The notes below the pieces were generated by a model. That model saw nothing but the letters and a program-made list of their open reading frames with translations, ran no database searches and was not told where the DNA came from. From Gemmatimonadota bacterium (GTDB taxonomy: Bacteria > Gemmatimonadota > Gemmatimonadetes > Longimicrobiales > Gaopeijiaceae), in the NCBI GenBank assembly GCA_022823365.1, contig JAJDXG010000053.1, positions 1-52,550 on the forward strand: a stretch of DNA of 52,550 nucleotides, read 5' to 3'. A program made the translations under genes and the position numbers. Shown piece by piece: positions 24,730-34,019 of this stretch; position 1 is the first letter of the stretch; each line of letters starts with the position of its first letter.

Positions 24730-27468
24730 TCAGAAGTCGTACCTCACCCGCGCCAGCAGCATTCTCCCGATCTCCGGCGCGCCCACGAACTCCCGGTGCA
24801 GGTTGTTCAGGATGTTGTTCGCGGTCAGCGAGACATGCGTGCTCGGCTGGAACGGGAGCCGGTATCCGACCGAGGCGTCCACCACGCTGTAGCCGTCCAC
24901 GTCGCCGACGTAGACGCCGGAGTTCATCGGAAACGCCGTGGTCATCCGCATCCGCCCCCCGAACGAGAATCCGGTGGCGCGGTCGTCGAAGGTGAACCCC
25001 ATCGACCCCTTGTGATTGGGAGCGTTGAGCGCGATGTCGTCCGAACTGGTGCAGTTGCCGTCGTCGTTGAAGTCGAAGCACTCGTCGCTCTGGAAGGAGT
25101 AGCTCGCGTTTATTCGCACCCGGTCCGACGCGATGATCTGCGCGGACAGGTCCGCTCCCCAGAAGTCGACCTCACCGAAGTTGCGATAGGTGACCAGGAG
25201 GTCGGGGGCGTCGACCTGGTCGGGCACCACGGTGCCGAGGGGGAGCTGAGCCACTCCCTCGACGATCGGGAGGATCTGTTCCCGGGTCACCAGGCCGCCC
25301 TGGATGAGCGGCGACAGGCGGTGAAGGACGAAGGCCGTGACGCTCTCGGGGTCGAAGAAGACGTTGGGGGTCACGACGCGGAGCGGGCCGACGAAGTTCT
25401 CCACCCGGCTGAAGTACACGTCGGCGGCCAGCAGTACGCGGTCGTCGATCAGGCCCTTGTATCCGATTTCGTAGGTGTTGTTGATGGTCGAGGTGAGATC
25501 GGTGATGGTCTCAACCGGCGAGCCGTCGAGCGGGAACGCATCCGCCGGATCGATGGCCGCCTGGTTCAGCCGGCGGAGCACGGTGCCGATCGCGGGATCA
25601 CCCGGCAGCGCGCCCGGGTTCTGCAGGAGATTCCCCAGAACACCGGCGAAGGGCTGGAAACCGGGGCTGAGGAGCGCGGGCAGCATCTCGAGGAGCCCTG
25701 GCCACAGCGCCAGCGCGTTCGCCGGAATGGCCTGGCCCGGTGCGAAGGGCGAGCGCATGCAGTACGACATGAGTCCGCCGGGACACTGGGCGCTGAAGGT
25801 GAAGCCGCCGGAGGGCACCCCCAGCGCTCGTATGTTGTAGGTGGCGGGCAGCGGAGAGAGTGGAATCTGCGCCGCGATGATATCCAGGAAGAGGTTGGTT
25901 GTGGTCGGGGTCGCAAACGCCCGGTTGTAGGTGAAGCGGAAGTTCTGGTTGTCGGCCGGCCGGAACACGAGCGCCGCGCGGGGAGAGATGTTCACGTCGG
26001 CAAGCCGGTTGTGATCGTCCAGCCGGATCGCCGTGACGAGGTCGATCCGGTCGCCCAGCGACGTCTCCGAGTGCAGATAGGTGCCGACTTCGGAGATCAT
26101 GTCGTCGTCTTCGTTCCGCCCGAAGATCGTCCCGCCGGTGCGCGGATCGGTCCGCTGCAAGTCGAGGCCGTAGGTGAAGCTCTGCCGGGAGCCGATGTCG
26201 AAGCCGTGCTGGACCTGGGCCGCCATGGTGCGCGACTGGTCCACGACCGCCGCGCCGGTGCGGAGGCCGAAGGTTCCGTCCTGGACCGGCGCGTTGAGAT
26301 CGCCCCCGGAATCGGTCATGTTGAGGAAGGCCTGCGCGAAGAGCCGGCCCTTCGACAGGCGGGCCTGCGCGAAGTTGTACGTCCAGTTCTTCACCTGAAA
26401 GGCCCCGATGCCCGTCATGTCCACACCCTTGGCTAGGGTGCTGGTGCCGCCGTTCACGATGAACGACCCGTCGTCGTCGAACCGGAAGTCGAGGCGGGCG
26501 TTGGCGGAGTATCGCTCCGAATCGTAGTCGCGGGTGCAGATCATGCCGCATGCGCCCATGCGGGCCTGTGCCTCGCCGGGATCGTCGTATTCCCAGTCGT
26601 TCCCGCGCTGGTACTGGCCGGAGATCTTCAGGCCGAAGTTCTCCGACGGAGCGTGGGCGGACCGGAACTGGCCGTGGAAGAGCGAGCGCTCGCCGCCCGC
26701 CAGCGAGATCGTGGTGCCCTGCCGGTCGATCGGCGAGGACGTGATGATGTGCATCACGCCGTTCGAGGCGTTGGGTCCGTAGAGCGCCGCCCCGGGGCCC
26801 AGCGAGACCTCGATCCGGTCGATGTCCAGGTCGGTCGTCGGAAACATCTGGTAGGCGTTGAACCGGAGCGATGGAACGCGCGCGTAGCGGTTGTCGATGA
26901 TCGTCAGCAGGCTTCCGGAGAAGACGTTGTTGAAGCCGCGCGCGACCACGGTCCCCTGGGCGATGCCCGTCTGGACCGCATCCACCCCGGGAAGCGTCTT
27001 GACGTGCTCGGCCACGGTGACCGCCGCGACCCTCGCGACCTCCGCCTCGGAAACCGTTGCGACCGACGTGGGAGCGTCGAGCGCCTTCTCCTGGCGGCGT
27101 GACGCGGTGACCACGACCGGGTTGAGGATCAGGGCCCTCGACCGGATGGGAATCTCGATGTCGGTAGTGCCGCCCGCGTCCACCGCGATCCCGTCCAGGC
27201 GGGTGGTTTCGTAGCCGATCAGGGTCACGATCACCGAATGGGTGCCGGCGGGAACCGATGCCGAGAAGTCACCCTCCGCCCCGGTTGCGCCCAGCATCTG
27301 CCCCACGATCTCGATCGTCGCGCCCGACACCGGCGTCCCCGCCTCGGCGTCGGTAACACGCCCCGAGAGGGTCCCCTGCTGCGCCGCCAGAGGGGCGCCG
27401 AAGAGAGTTCCCAGGGCGACGAACATCCAGGGGAACCACCGCTGAGACCTCGTGCTGATCGCTTTCAT
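24730..27468 (-). CDS. TonB-dependent receptor with N-terminal carboxypeptidase-regulatory-like domain
   Basis: 912 residues. AGGAG precedes the ATG by 7 nt and the signal peptide ends at PLAAQQ. Order: CarboxypepD_reg-like domain (about 33-110, GTLSGRVTDAEAGTPVSGAT), TonB-box-like VVVTASRRQEK, plug (about 125-245, including VKTLPGVDAVQTGI, GFNNVFSGSLLTIIDN and LGPGAALYGPNASNGVMHI), then the beta-barrel ending in RMLLARVRYDF, with the terminal aromatic residue needed for outer-membrane insertion. An extracellular loop holds FDFNDDGNCTSSDD, an EF-like acidic run. It imports an unknown ligand using TonB energy. It is the last of three minus-strand genes, but its own promoter is likely in the 149-bp gap. 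Confidence 0.9.
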   Translation of the reverse strand: MKAISTRSQRWFPWMFVALGTLFGAPLAAQQGTLSGRVTDAEAGTPVSGATIEIVGQMLGATGAEGDFSASVPAGTHSVIVTLIGYETTRLDGIAVDAGGTTDIEIPIRSRALILNPVVVTASRRQEKALDAPTSVATVSEAEVARVAAVTVAEHVKTLPGVDAVQTGIAQGTVVARGFNNVFSGSLLTIIDNRYARVPSLRFNAYQMFPTTDLDIDRIEVSLGPGAALYGPNASNGVMHIITSSPIDRQGTTISLAGGERSLFHGQFRSAHAPSENFGLKISGQYQRGNDWEYDDPGEAQARMGACGMICTRDYDSERYSANARLDFRFDDDGSFIVNGGTSTLAKGVDMTGIGAFQVKNWTYNFAQARLSKGRLFAQAFLNMTDSGGDLNAPVQDGTFGLRTGAAVVDQSRTMAAQVQHGFDIGSRQSFTYGLDLQRTDPRTGGTIFGRNEDDDMISEVGTYLHSETSLGDRIDLVTAIRLDDHNRLADVNISPRAALVFRPADNQNFRFTYNRAFATPTTTNLFLDIIAAQIPLSPLPATYNIRALGVPSGGFTFSAQCPGGLMSYCMRSPFAPGQAIPANALALWPGLLEMLPALLSPGFQPFAGVLGNLLQNPGALPGDPAIGTVLRRLNQAAIDPADAFPLDGSPVETITDLTSTINNTYEIGYKGLIDDRVLLAADVYFSRVENFVGPLRVVTPNVFFDPESVTAFVLHRLSPLIQGGLVTREQILPIVEGVAQLPLGTVVPDQVDAPDLLVTYRNFGEVDFWGADLSAQIIASDRVRINASYSFQSDECFDFNDDGNCTSSDDIALNAPNHKGSMGFTFDDRATGFSFGGRMRMTTAFPMNSGVYVGDVDGYSVVDASVGYRLPFQPSTHVSLTANNILNNLHREFVGAPEIGRMLLARVRYDF

Positions 27469-27533
27469 CCAACTCTCCTCTCATTCGGATGCCCGAGGCG
27501 TCCGGAAGAACGGATTTGTCGTTGCTGTGACCG

Positions 27534-27561
27534 ATATTGTCGCAAGTACAGTCGTTTCCAA
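27534..27561 (-). promoter_or_regulatory. Possible promoter of the TonB receptor gene at 27468
   Basis: On the minus strand TTGGAA (27561-27556) and CAATAT (27539-27534) are separated by 16 bp, a plausible sigma-70-type pair about 65 bp before the receptor start. The gap also holds no recognisable cobalamin riboswitch. Weak support. Confidence 0.35.
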
Positions 27562-27617
27562 GGGTGAATTGAGCCTATCCGAGGAGGGGCAAAGTAACCT
27601 GTCGGCCATCCGGGCGG

Positions 27618-30143
27618 CTAGGGACGAGCCCAGGCCTCCAGTAGCGCCCTTGCCCGGTCGAAGCGGCCCAGCAGGTTCGGGATGTCGACGTCTCCATAGC
27701 CGATGACAAGGCGGTTTCGCGCGACGCGCAGCACCTCCGCCAGCTCGGTGGCAGCACGCATTCTGGCGCCGGGCTCCGTACTCCCGATTTCGCCGATCCA
27801 GATGGGCGCGGTGTGAGCAAACGGATAGCTGGCCATCGACGGCCATTCCGTACTCCCGCCCACGGCGCGCACCGCGATCCATCCGCCTTCCGGGAGGTCG
27901 AGCGTTCCTTCGTACCGCCGCAAGCCCGGCCCATCGAGTCCGTCGGATTCCCAGGCCACTTCTCCGTTGACGAGCACCTCCACGCGCTCTACGGCACCCG
28001 CGGAACTCAGGTCGAGCGTCCAGGCGGCGGATCCTGACGCCACCACCCCGCCCGGCCCCGCCCCTTCCAGCCGGAAGTCCACGAAGGGACCGTTGGTGAC
28101 GAAGGTGCGGCCCTCCCTGAGGGCGGCCATGTATGCCGGCCAGTTGAGCTGGCCGCCGGTCATCGCGTACACCCTGGTGGTCCCCACCGCCATGGTGCGG
28201 AAGAAGTTGTTCATCACGTCGGTGCCGGCGCTGGGCGCCACCGGAATGCCCAGGTTGAGGAAGCGGTGCCACACCTGGGTGGTGGTGGTCTCGTCGCTCC
28301 ACAGGCAGACCACCTCCAGCGCGTCCAGGTCACCGAGAACCGCGTCCGCCACCAGTTCGACGGGCACGCCGGGGGCCAGGTCCTCGAAGGGAACTTCCGA
28401 CCACGGCTCGGCGCGCTCGGCGGTGCGCGCGTTCACCGGATGCACGTAGTACCCGAAGCCGCCCCGCGAGCGGGCGTGGCCCAGCGCCTCCGCGTTTTCG
28501 CGGTCGTCAGTGCCGTAGACCTGGTAGCCGGGGCCCCACACCCACGGCCAGAAGAAGTCGCCGATGCCGATCAGGCCCACGTGGCCGAGAAAGTGGGAGC
28601 GCACCTCCTGGCCGAAGCGGATGAGCGGGCCCTCACCCGCCCGCTCCCAGCCCCACAGGTCCTGGTCCTCGAAGCGGTTGTGCAGGTTGGCCAGCAGCGG
28701 GGTGGCGACGTCGAGCGCCTCGCCCCGCATCATGGGCACCAGGTCGGCCGGGGCCAGATCGTAGGGGCCCCCGTAGTTCAGGTGGAAGTGATGCTCCCCC
28801 GACACCCATCCCGCGGCGCGCGCGCCCCAGACGGGGGCGAGCGTCACCTCCAGCTCGGTGGTCCGGCCGGCCGCGACCTCGACCGTGCGGGCGACCTCGG
28901 GGGTCGCGAGCCCCTGCACGGCCGCCACGGTGGCGCTCCCGGCCGGCACGGTGTACTCGGCGATCCCGGTCGAGTACGCGTACACCCGCCCGCTCTGGCC
29001 GTCGAACCAGGGCCGGGTGCCGGCCGGGACGGCGGGGTGGCCGGCGGCGTCCACCACGTCCAGGCGGGCGGCCGCGGGCGGGCCTCCCGCCTCCAGGGTG
29101 GTGCGCACCCGCAGCGTACCCGTCTCGACCCCCCAGTCCCAGGTGCGCACCACGACCTCCTCGGGCGGCCCGCCCGCGGCGGGGACCCGGTAGAGGCGCA
29201 TCGGCCGGTTGCCGTCGCCGCGCGAGAAGTACACCCACTCCCCGCCGGGCATGCTCCACGCCGGGGTGAGCGGGGTGCCGCCCCCCGTGTCCGGAGGCCC
29301 GACCAGCAGAATCGACCCCGCCGGGTTGTCCACGTTCACCAGCCGCAGCTCCCACCCGGCCTGCGTGGGCCAGTTCACCGCCACCGTCGACCCGTCGGGA
29401 CTGAGCGCCGGGCGCGCCATGGAGGCGATGCTGCCTTCGAGCAGCGTGCGCGGCCCAGGACCCGCCGGAGACCCGGCGGCGTCCAGTTCGCGCACCAGCA
29501 CCCGGTCGCCACCGCCGCCGCCCTTGGCCAGGTACACGAGGGCCTCCGCGCCGGGCTGCGGTTTCAGCTCGATCCCCCGGACGTCGGTGATCCGGACCCT
29601 CTCCCCGCTCGCGAGCTCGAGCGCCCACAGGTCGATGGTGCCTGCCGAAGCGGACGCGAAGTAGAGCCGGGAGCCATCGGCCGAGAAGGCCGGGTCGAGC
29701 TCGATCGCGGGGGTGTTCTCGCTCAACACCTCCGCGCCCGTCGCGGCATCCGCCACCACGATCCAGGTGTCGCGCGTGTCGTCGCGCACGAACGCGATGC
29801 GGGCCCCGTCCGGCGACCAGGCCGGGCGCGCGTCCATCGCCCCGCCCGAGGTCAGCCGGCGCGCGCCGCCGTCCACCAGGTCCATCACCCAGATCCAGCC
29901 GTGCGACGCGAAGGCAAGGCGCGTGCCGTCCGGGGAAGCCGCGGGGTCGATGGGACCGCTGGTGAGGGTGGGCATCTCGTAGCCTTCCAGATAGATCTGG
30001 TGGCCGTAGCCTTCCACTCTCGGGTAGCGGTTGGTCCATTGGGCGGATACCAGCGCCGGCGCCAGCGCCAAAGCCAGAAGGAGCCCGGCCGATCCGCCAG
30101 CCGCCGGAATGACACCCCGAGCCCGAGTTGCGCGTCGATTCAT
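27618..30143 (-). CDS. TolB/PD40-type beta-propeller fused to a CehA/McbA-type PHP metallohydrolase
   Basis: 841 residues; AGGAGG 8-10 nt upstream; signal peptide ending at ALVSAQ. The N-terminal half has repeated propeller blades: DPAASPDGTRLAFAS, RPAWSPDGARIAFVRDD, DPAFSADGSRLYFAS and RPALSPDGSTVAVNW. After a middle region the C-terminal half contains SGEHHFHLNYGG (near residue 448, the HxH metal motif of PHP enzymes), NAEALGHARSRGGFGYYVHP and APSAGTDVMNNF, then MAALREGRTFVTNGPFVDF, which closely follows the CehA/McbA subfamily. CehA hydrolyses the carbamate insecticide carbaryl, but the family is broad and substrates are mostly unknown. Likely periplasmic. It starts 25 nt after the MFS stop, so the two share an mRNA. 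Confidence 0.8.
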   Translation of the reverse strand: MNRRATRARGVIPAAGGSAGLLLALALAPALVSAQWTNRYPRVEGYGHQIYLEGYEMPTLTSGPIDPAASPDGTRLAFASHGWIWVMDLVDGGARRLTSGGAMDARPAWSPDGARIAFVRDDTRDTWIVVADAATGAEVLSENTPAIELDPAFSADGSRLYFASASAGTIDLWALELASGERVRITDVRGIELKPQPGAEALVYLAKGGGGGDRVLVRELDAAGSPAGPGPRTLLEGSIASMARPALSPDGSTVAVNWPTQAGWELRLVNVDNPAGSILLVGPPDTGGGTPLTPAWSMPGGEWVYFSRGDGNRPMRLYRVPAAGGPPEEVVVRTWDWGVETGTLRVRTTLEAGGPPAAARLDVVDAAGHPAVPAGTRPWFDGQSGRVYAYSTGIAEYTVPAGSATVAAVQGLATPEVARTVEVAAGRTTELEVTLAPVWGARAAGWVSGEHHFHLNYGGPYDLAPADLVPMMRGEALDVATPLLANLHNRFEDQDLWGWERAGEGPLIRFGQEVRSHFLGHVGLIGIGDFFWPWVWGPGYQVYGTDDRENAEALGHARSRGGFGYYVHPVNARTAERAEPWSEVPFEDLAPGVPVELVADAVLGDLDALEVVCLWSDETTTTQVWHRFLNLGIPVAPSAGTDVMNNFFRTMAVGTTRVYAMTGGQLNWPAYMAALREGRTFVTNGPFVDFRLEGAGPGGVVASGSAAWTLDLSSAGAVERVEVLVNGEVAWESDGLDGPGLRRYEGTLDLPEGGWIAVRAVGGSTEWPSMASYPFAHTAPIWIGEIGSTEPGARMRAATELAEVLRVARNRLVIGYGDVDIPNLLGRFDRARALLEAWARP

Positions 30144-30167
30144 GTTTTCAGCCTCCTTTCCTGGCTT

Positions 30168-31928
30168 CTACCTCTGCTCCCGGTCGTGGGTGCGCCGCAG
30201 CGGAACCTCCGGGATGCGCGCCGCCAGCAACCCGGCCACGAGCGTGAGGAACGCGGCCATCCAGTAGATGCGGTGTGAAGCGCCGGTGAACGCCAGCCGC
30301 ACCCGCTCCGCCGAGTCCCGGGCCACCCTGAGGCCTTCGGCGCGCAGCGCGCCCGCCCGATCCGCGGTGCCGGCCTCCGCGGCCCTCTCCTCGAAAGCCG
30401 CGAGGATCGCCTCCGACAGCCCGGAGCCGCCGGTCGAGACGTAGGCCTGCGCCGTCACCCTGCCCCCGGTCCGGTCCCGCAGTTCATTGTCCAGCACGCC
30501 GAACGTAGCCGCCAGTGTAAAGGTCAGCACCGCGCCCATGGCCGCCGCCCCCACCGTCGCTCCCGTCTGGCGGAAGAACTGGGAGGCGCTGGTCGCCTGG
30601 CCGACGAAGCGTACGTCGGTGGCGTTCTGGATGGCCAGGGTGAAGAGGGGCATGCCGGGCCCGGCGCCCAGGCCGCAGAGAGTCATGTACAGGTAGACCT
30701 GGCCGTACGCCGTGTCGGCATCCATGCGCGCCAGCAGCGCGGCGCCCAGGAAGAACACCGCCGTCCCGGCGACGATCTGGCGCCGGTAGCCGATGCGGCT
30801 GGCGACCTGTCCCGCAAGGGTGGCCGAGGTCACGATGCCGAGCGAGAACGGGATCAGCACCACGCCCGCTTCGGTAGCGGAGACCCCCCTGGTCGAGACG
30901 AGGAAGAGGGGGACGAAGATGTTGACGGAGATGAAGGCGGCGCCGAAGAAGAACGTGGCCAGGGTGGCGCGGCGAAAGACGGGTTCCGAGAAAAGCCGGG
31001 GCTCGAGAATCGGCCCCGTCACGGTGCGCGACCGGCGCACGAACGCCATCAGCAGAATCGCCGACACCGCCAGCAGGCCCGGCGTCGCCCACAACTGCCA
31101 TCCTCCGCCCGCGGCCGATCCCTCCGCCGCCGCGGACGCCGAAGCCAGCCAGGGAAGCCAGGGGCTGGCCTGCTTGTCGATCTGGAGCCCGAGCACCAGC
31201 GGCGCCAGACCACCGACCAGAAGGCCCGCCCCGACGAAGTCCGGCCGCGTCGCCCCCGGGGCCGCCTCCAGCAGCGGCATCCGGCGCAGGATATGCCACA
31301 GGGCCACCCCGCCGATGGGCAGGTTGACCAGAAAGACCCAGCGCCAGCCGGAAATCCCCGGCATCCAGCCGCCCGCGTGGTCCGTGAGCAGCCCTCCCAG
31401 CAAGGGTCCCAATACGGAGGAGACGCCGAAGACCGCGCCGACGTACCCCTGGTACTTGCCGCGCTCCGCGGGAGTGAAGAGATCCGCGATGACGATGAAG
31501 GTCATGGCGAAGATGCCGCCCGCCCCGATGCCCTGAATTCCCCGGGAGATCACCAACTGGCTCATGCCGTCGCCGAGCAATGGCAGCGGCCCGGCAATCC
31601 CGGCCAGGCCGCAGGCGACCGAGCCGCCCAGGAAGAGGCCAACGGCCGCCAGCGTCACGTGCCTGCGCGCGTAGGTGTCGGCCAGCTTGCCGTAGACCAG
31701 CGCGAGCGAGGTCGAGGCCAGCAGATACATGGTCGCCACCCAGGTGTAGCGCTCCACCCCGGCCAGGTCCTCCACGATCTTCGGGAGCGCGGTGGCGACG
31801 ATGGTCTGGTCGAGGGCGGCGAGCAGCAGCGCGAGCAGGATGGCCAGGAACACGGTCATCCTGTCGGCGCGCGAGATCCTGCCTTCCTCCGGCCCGGCCC
31901 CGGATGCTCCCGGCGCGGTCGCGTTCAT
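30168..31928 (-). CDS. DHA2-type MFS drug/proton antiporter (EmrB/QacA-like)
   Basis: 586 residues with about fourteen hydrophobic helices. The DHA2 signatures are LLAALDQTIVATALPKIVEDL in helix 1, GKLADTYARRHV (motif A) after helix 2, and GISGWRWVFLVNLPIGGVAL. The family exports drugs, dyes or metabolites in exchange for protons. A soluble segment between the last helices (TGGRVTAQAYVSTGGSGLSE, then the Ala/Arg-rich stretch EERAAEAGTADRAGALRAEG) is longer than usual and probably lies outside the membrane core. No HlyD-type adaptor is adjacent. It is upstream of and cotranscribed with the PHP hydrolase, so the pump may handle that enzyme's substrate or product; this is inference. Confidence 0.88.
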   Translation of the reverse strand: MNATAPGASGAGPEEGRISRADRMTVFLAILLALLLAALDQTIVATALPKIVEDLAGVERYTWVATMYLLASTSLALVYGKLADTYARRHVTLAAVGLFLGGSVACGLAGIAGPLPLLGDGMSQLVISRGIQGIGAGGIFAMTFIVIADLFTPAERGKYQGYVGAVFGVSSVLGPLLGGLLTDHAGGWMPGISGWRWVFLVNLPIGGVALWHILRRMPLLEAAPGATRPDFVGAGLLVGGLAPLVLGLQIDKQASPWLPWLASASAAAEGSAAGGGWQLWATPGLLAVSAILLMAFVRRSRTVTGPILEPRLFSEPVFRRATLATFFFGAAFISVNIFVPLFLVSTRGVSATEAGVVLIPFSLGIVTSATLAGQVASRIGYRRQIVAGTAVFFLGAALLARMDADTAYGQVYLYMTLCGLGAGPGMPLFTLAIQNATDVRFVGQATSASQFFRQTGATVGAAAMGAVLTFTLAATFGVLDNELRDRTGGRVTAQAYVSTGGSGLSEAILAAFEERAAEAGTADRAGALRAEGLRVARDSAERVRLAFTGASHRIYWMAAFLTLVAGLLAARIPEVPLRRTHDREQR

Positions 31929-32089
31929 GAAGCCTGTTTCGGGAGGGGCATCGCGCGCGCCTGTGCTCGCTTGCGTGACAAGCGGTGGTTAGGGTACGGG
32001 GGCTCGACCAAAGTTAGGCCACCACGTGCAAGCGGCCAGTTCCCGGCGGGGCGTCGCCGTGGAGCCGATCCCGCATGGAGGAGCAAGTC

Positions 32090-33247
32090 ATGCCTGCCGA
32101 TCGACGAGAGTTCCTGAAGATGTCCGCGGCGGCGGGAGCAGCGCTGGGACTGGGCGCCGTGCCCGGCGCCGCGCTGCCCCATCCGGGTCCGGCGCGCGGG
32201 CCCGCGGCGCCACAGGAAGCGCCCCGCTCGCTGCGCATCCTCATCCTCGGGGGCACCGGCTTCATCGGGCCCTTCCAGGTGCGCTACGCCCTGTCCCGCG
32301 GCCACTCGGTCACGCTCTTCAACCGCGGGCGCTCCAACCCGGGGATGTTCCCCGACGTGGAGACGCTGATCGGGGACCGCAACGGCCAGCTGGACGCGCT
32401 CCGCGGCCACACCTGGGACGTGGTCATCGACAACTCGCGCTCCAACCCCGACTGGGTGCGCCTCGCCGCCGAATTCCTGCGCGACTCGGTGGACCGGTAT
32501 TTCTACGTGTCCTCGCGGTCGGCGTACTCGGATCTGAGCAGCGTGCCGATGACCTCCGACGCCCCGACCTTCACCTATGAGACCGCGGGCATCGAACCGG
32601 GATCGGAGAACCTTCCCTACGGCCTCGCCAAGGCGCTCTCGGAGCGGGAGGCGCAGAGGATCTTCGCTGGCCGCGCGAACATCGTGCGCCCCGGGCTCAT
32701 CATCGGCCCCGAGGACGAGACCGACCGCTTCACCTACTGGCCGGTGCGCATCCACCGGGGCGGCGAAGTGCTGGCCCCGGGCGACGGCTCCGACACCGTC
32801 CAGATCATCGACGTGCGCGACCTCACCGAGTGGATGATCCGCATGGCCGAGACCGGCCACACGGGTGAGTACAACGGCATCGGGCCGGCCACGCCGCGGC
32901 CCATGACGGAGCTGCTGTACGGCATTCGGGCGGTGACCACGGCGGAGACGACGTTCACCTGGGTCGACACCGACTTCCTCATCGAGAGGGGAATGCGCCC
33001 GTACCGGGAGATGCCGGTGTGGCGGCCGCCGGTCCCCGGATTCGAGGGCTTCGCGCGCTTCGACCTGACGCCGGAGGTGGAGGCCGGGCTCACCTTCCGT
33101 CCCCTCGCCGAGACGGCCCGCGATACGCTCGAGTACCACTTCTCCCGGCCGCCGGAGCGCCAGGCCAACCTGCGAGCCGGCGCCACCCCGGAGCAGGAAG
33201 CGGAGGTGCTGGCGGCGTGGCACCGGAGCGGGCGCGCGAGGGGTTAG
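32090..33247 (+). CDS. Exported NAD-dependent epimerase/dehydratase-like protein (Tat signal)
   Basis: 385 residues from ATG 32090, 7 nt after GGAGGAG. The N-terminus MPADRREFLKMSAAAGAALG carries the twin-arginine pattern RREFLK, so the folded, cofactor-loaded protein should go through Tat. The Rossmann fold shows ILILGGTGFIGPFQV (NAD-binding GxxGxxG), then FNRGRSNPGMF. The extended SDR Ser/Tyr/Lys region reads YVSSRSAYSDLS with YGLAKALSE, but the Tyr-x-x-x-Lys appears as YGLAK, so catalysis is possible. Tat-exported isomerase-like dehydratases of this sort recur in Gemmatimonadota and Acidobacteria with no assigned substrate. It is divergent from the MFS gene. Confidence 0.85.
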   Translation: MPADRREFLKMSAAAGAALGLGAVPGAALPHPGPARGPAAPQEAPRSLRILILGGTGFIGPFQVRYALSRGHSVTLFNRGRSNPGMFPDVETLIGDRNGQLDALRGHTWDVVIDNSRSNPDWVRLAAEFLRDSVDRYFYVSSRSAYSDLSSVPMTSDAPTFTYETAGIEPGSENLPYGLAKALSEREAQRIFAGRANIVRPGLIIGPEDETDRFTYWPVRIHRGGEVLAPGDGSDTVQIIDVRDLTEWMIRMAETGHTGEYNGIGPATPRPMTELLYGIRAVTTAETTFTWVDTDFLIERGMRPYREMPVWRPPVPGFEGFARFDLTPEVEAGLTFRPLAETARDTLEYHFSRPPERQANLRAGATPEQEAEVLAAWHRSGRARG

Positions 33248-33252
33248 GCCTC

Positions 33253-33804
33253 CTAGTCCGGACCGGAATCCCTCTCCAGCCGCCAAAGCAGCAGCAGGAG
33301 CGCGGTGATCATCAGGAAGGCCGCGCCCGCCATGGCGGGAATGGAGATGAACCCGAAGACGGCCACGTAGCGCCCGGAGCAGGGAACCCCGCCCTCGCAG
33401 GGGACCAGATCGAGCGTGGGCTGGAACTGGAGCGCGACGTGGTAGGCGGCGATGGCCAGACCGGCCACGGGGAGTGGAATGGCGAACCGCCAGATCCTCG
33501 CAGACGGGCGCAGCAGCCCCACCCCGAGCACCACCACCAGCGGGTACATGGCAAACCTCTGATACCAGCAGAAGGGGCACGGCACGAAGCCGACGATTTC
33601 GGAGAAGTAGAGACTGCCGGCGGTCGCGATGGAGGCGATGCTCCAGGCCCAGGCGACGACGTGGCGTTCGTAGCCCGCGAGCGAGGCGCGCAGCCAGGCG
33701 CGGCCTCCCGGCATGATGAGCCCCGCCAGGAGCACCAGGGAAGCTGCAGCCCCCGCGACGGAGGCTCCGCCGAGCATCTGCACGATTGCGGGATAGAGTG
33801 TCAT
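33253..33804 (-). CDS. Disulfide bond formation protein, DsbB/BdbC family
   Basis: 183 residues with about four to five transmembrane helices. The first periplasmic Cys pair is in IVGFVPCPFCWYQRFAMYPL (CPFC next to WYQR, the BdbC/DsbB hallmark) and the second is in LDLVPCEGGVPCSGRYV. DsbB-type proteins re-oxidise a DsbA-like thiol oxidase and pass electrons to quinone. No DsbA-like gene is adjacent. It is convergent with the epimerase-like gene (5-bp gap) and divergent from the DUF1592 gene. AAGG precedes the ATG. In context it could help the Cys-rich exported proteins of the next cluster fold. Confidence 0.9.
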   Translation of the reverse strand: MTLYPAIVQMLGGASVAGAAASLVLLAGLIMPGGRAWLRASLAGYERHVVAWAWSIASIATAGSLYFSEIVGFVPCPFCWYQRFAMYPLVVVLGVGLLRPSARIWRFAIPLPVAGLAIAAYHVALQFQPTLDLVPCEGGVPCSGRYVAVFGFISIPAMAGAAFLMITALLLLLWRLERDSGPD

Positions 33805-33862
33805 CGGGTGCCTTGAATGGTTGCGGCAACGATCCGGGTCTCGAGCCGGGTTTCCGAGCCCA

Positions 33863-33878
33863 TGAACCCGCGGGTTCA
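33863..33878. promoter_or_regulatory. Perfect 16-bp palindrome upstream of the DUF1592 cluster
   Basis: TGAACCCGCGGGTTCA is fully self-complementary. It lies in the 215-bp divergent gap between the DsbB-like gene (start 33804) and the DUF1592 gene (start 34020), about 140 bp before the latter. It is a good size for a dimeric repressor site. No regulator gene is nearby and no known consensus is recognised. Confidence 0.45.
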
Positions 33879-34019
33879 GCGCTTAACGCCTCTGGCGTGT
33901 CCGACAAGCGAAAGCTATTCTTATGATTCTTTGAGCTTGAGGCAAAAGCCGGGGCGAGCAAATGGCTTGTGGGGCCCCCGCACCGCCGCTCCTCCGGTAC
34001 ACAGCAGCGTGAGGCCAGC

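Noticed and set aside
27469..27617. Cobalamin riboswitch before the TonB receptor at 27468
   Set aside because: The gap is about 149 bp and shows no B12-box-like sequence or extended conserved structure.
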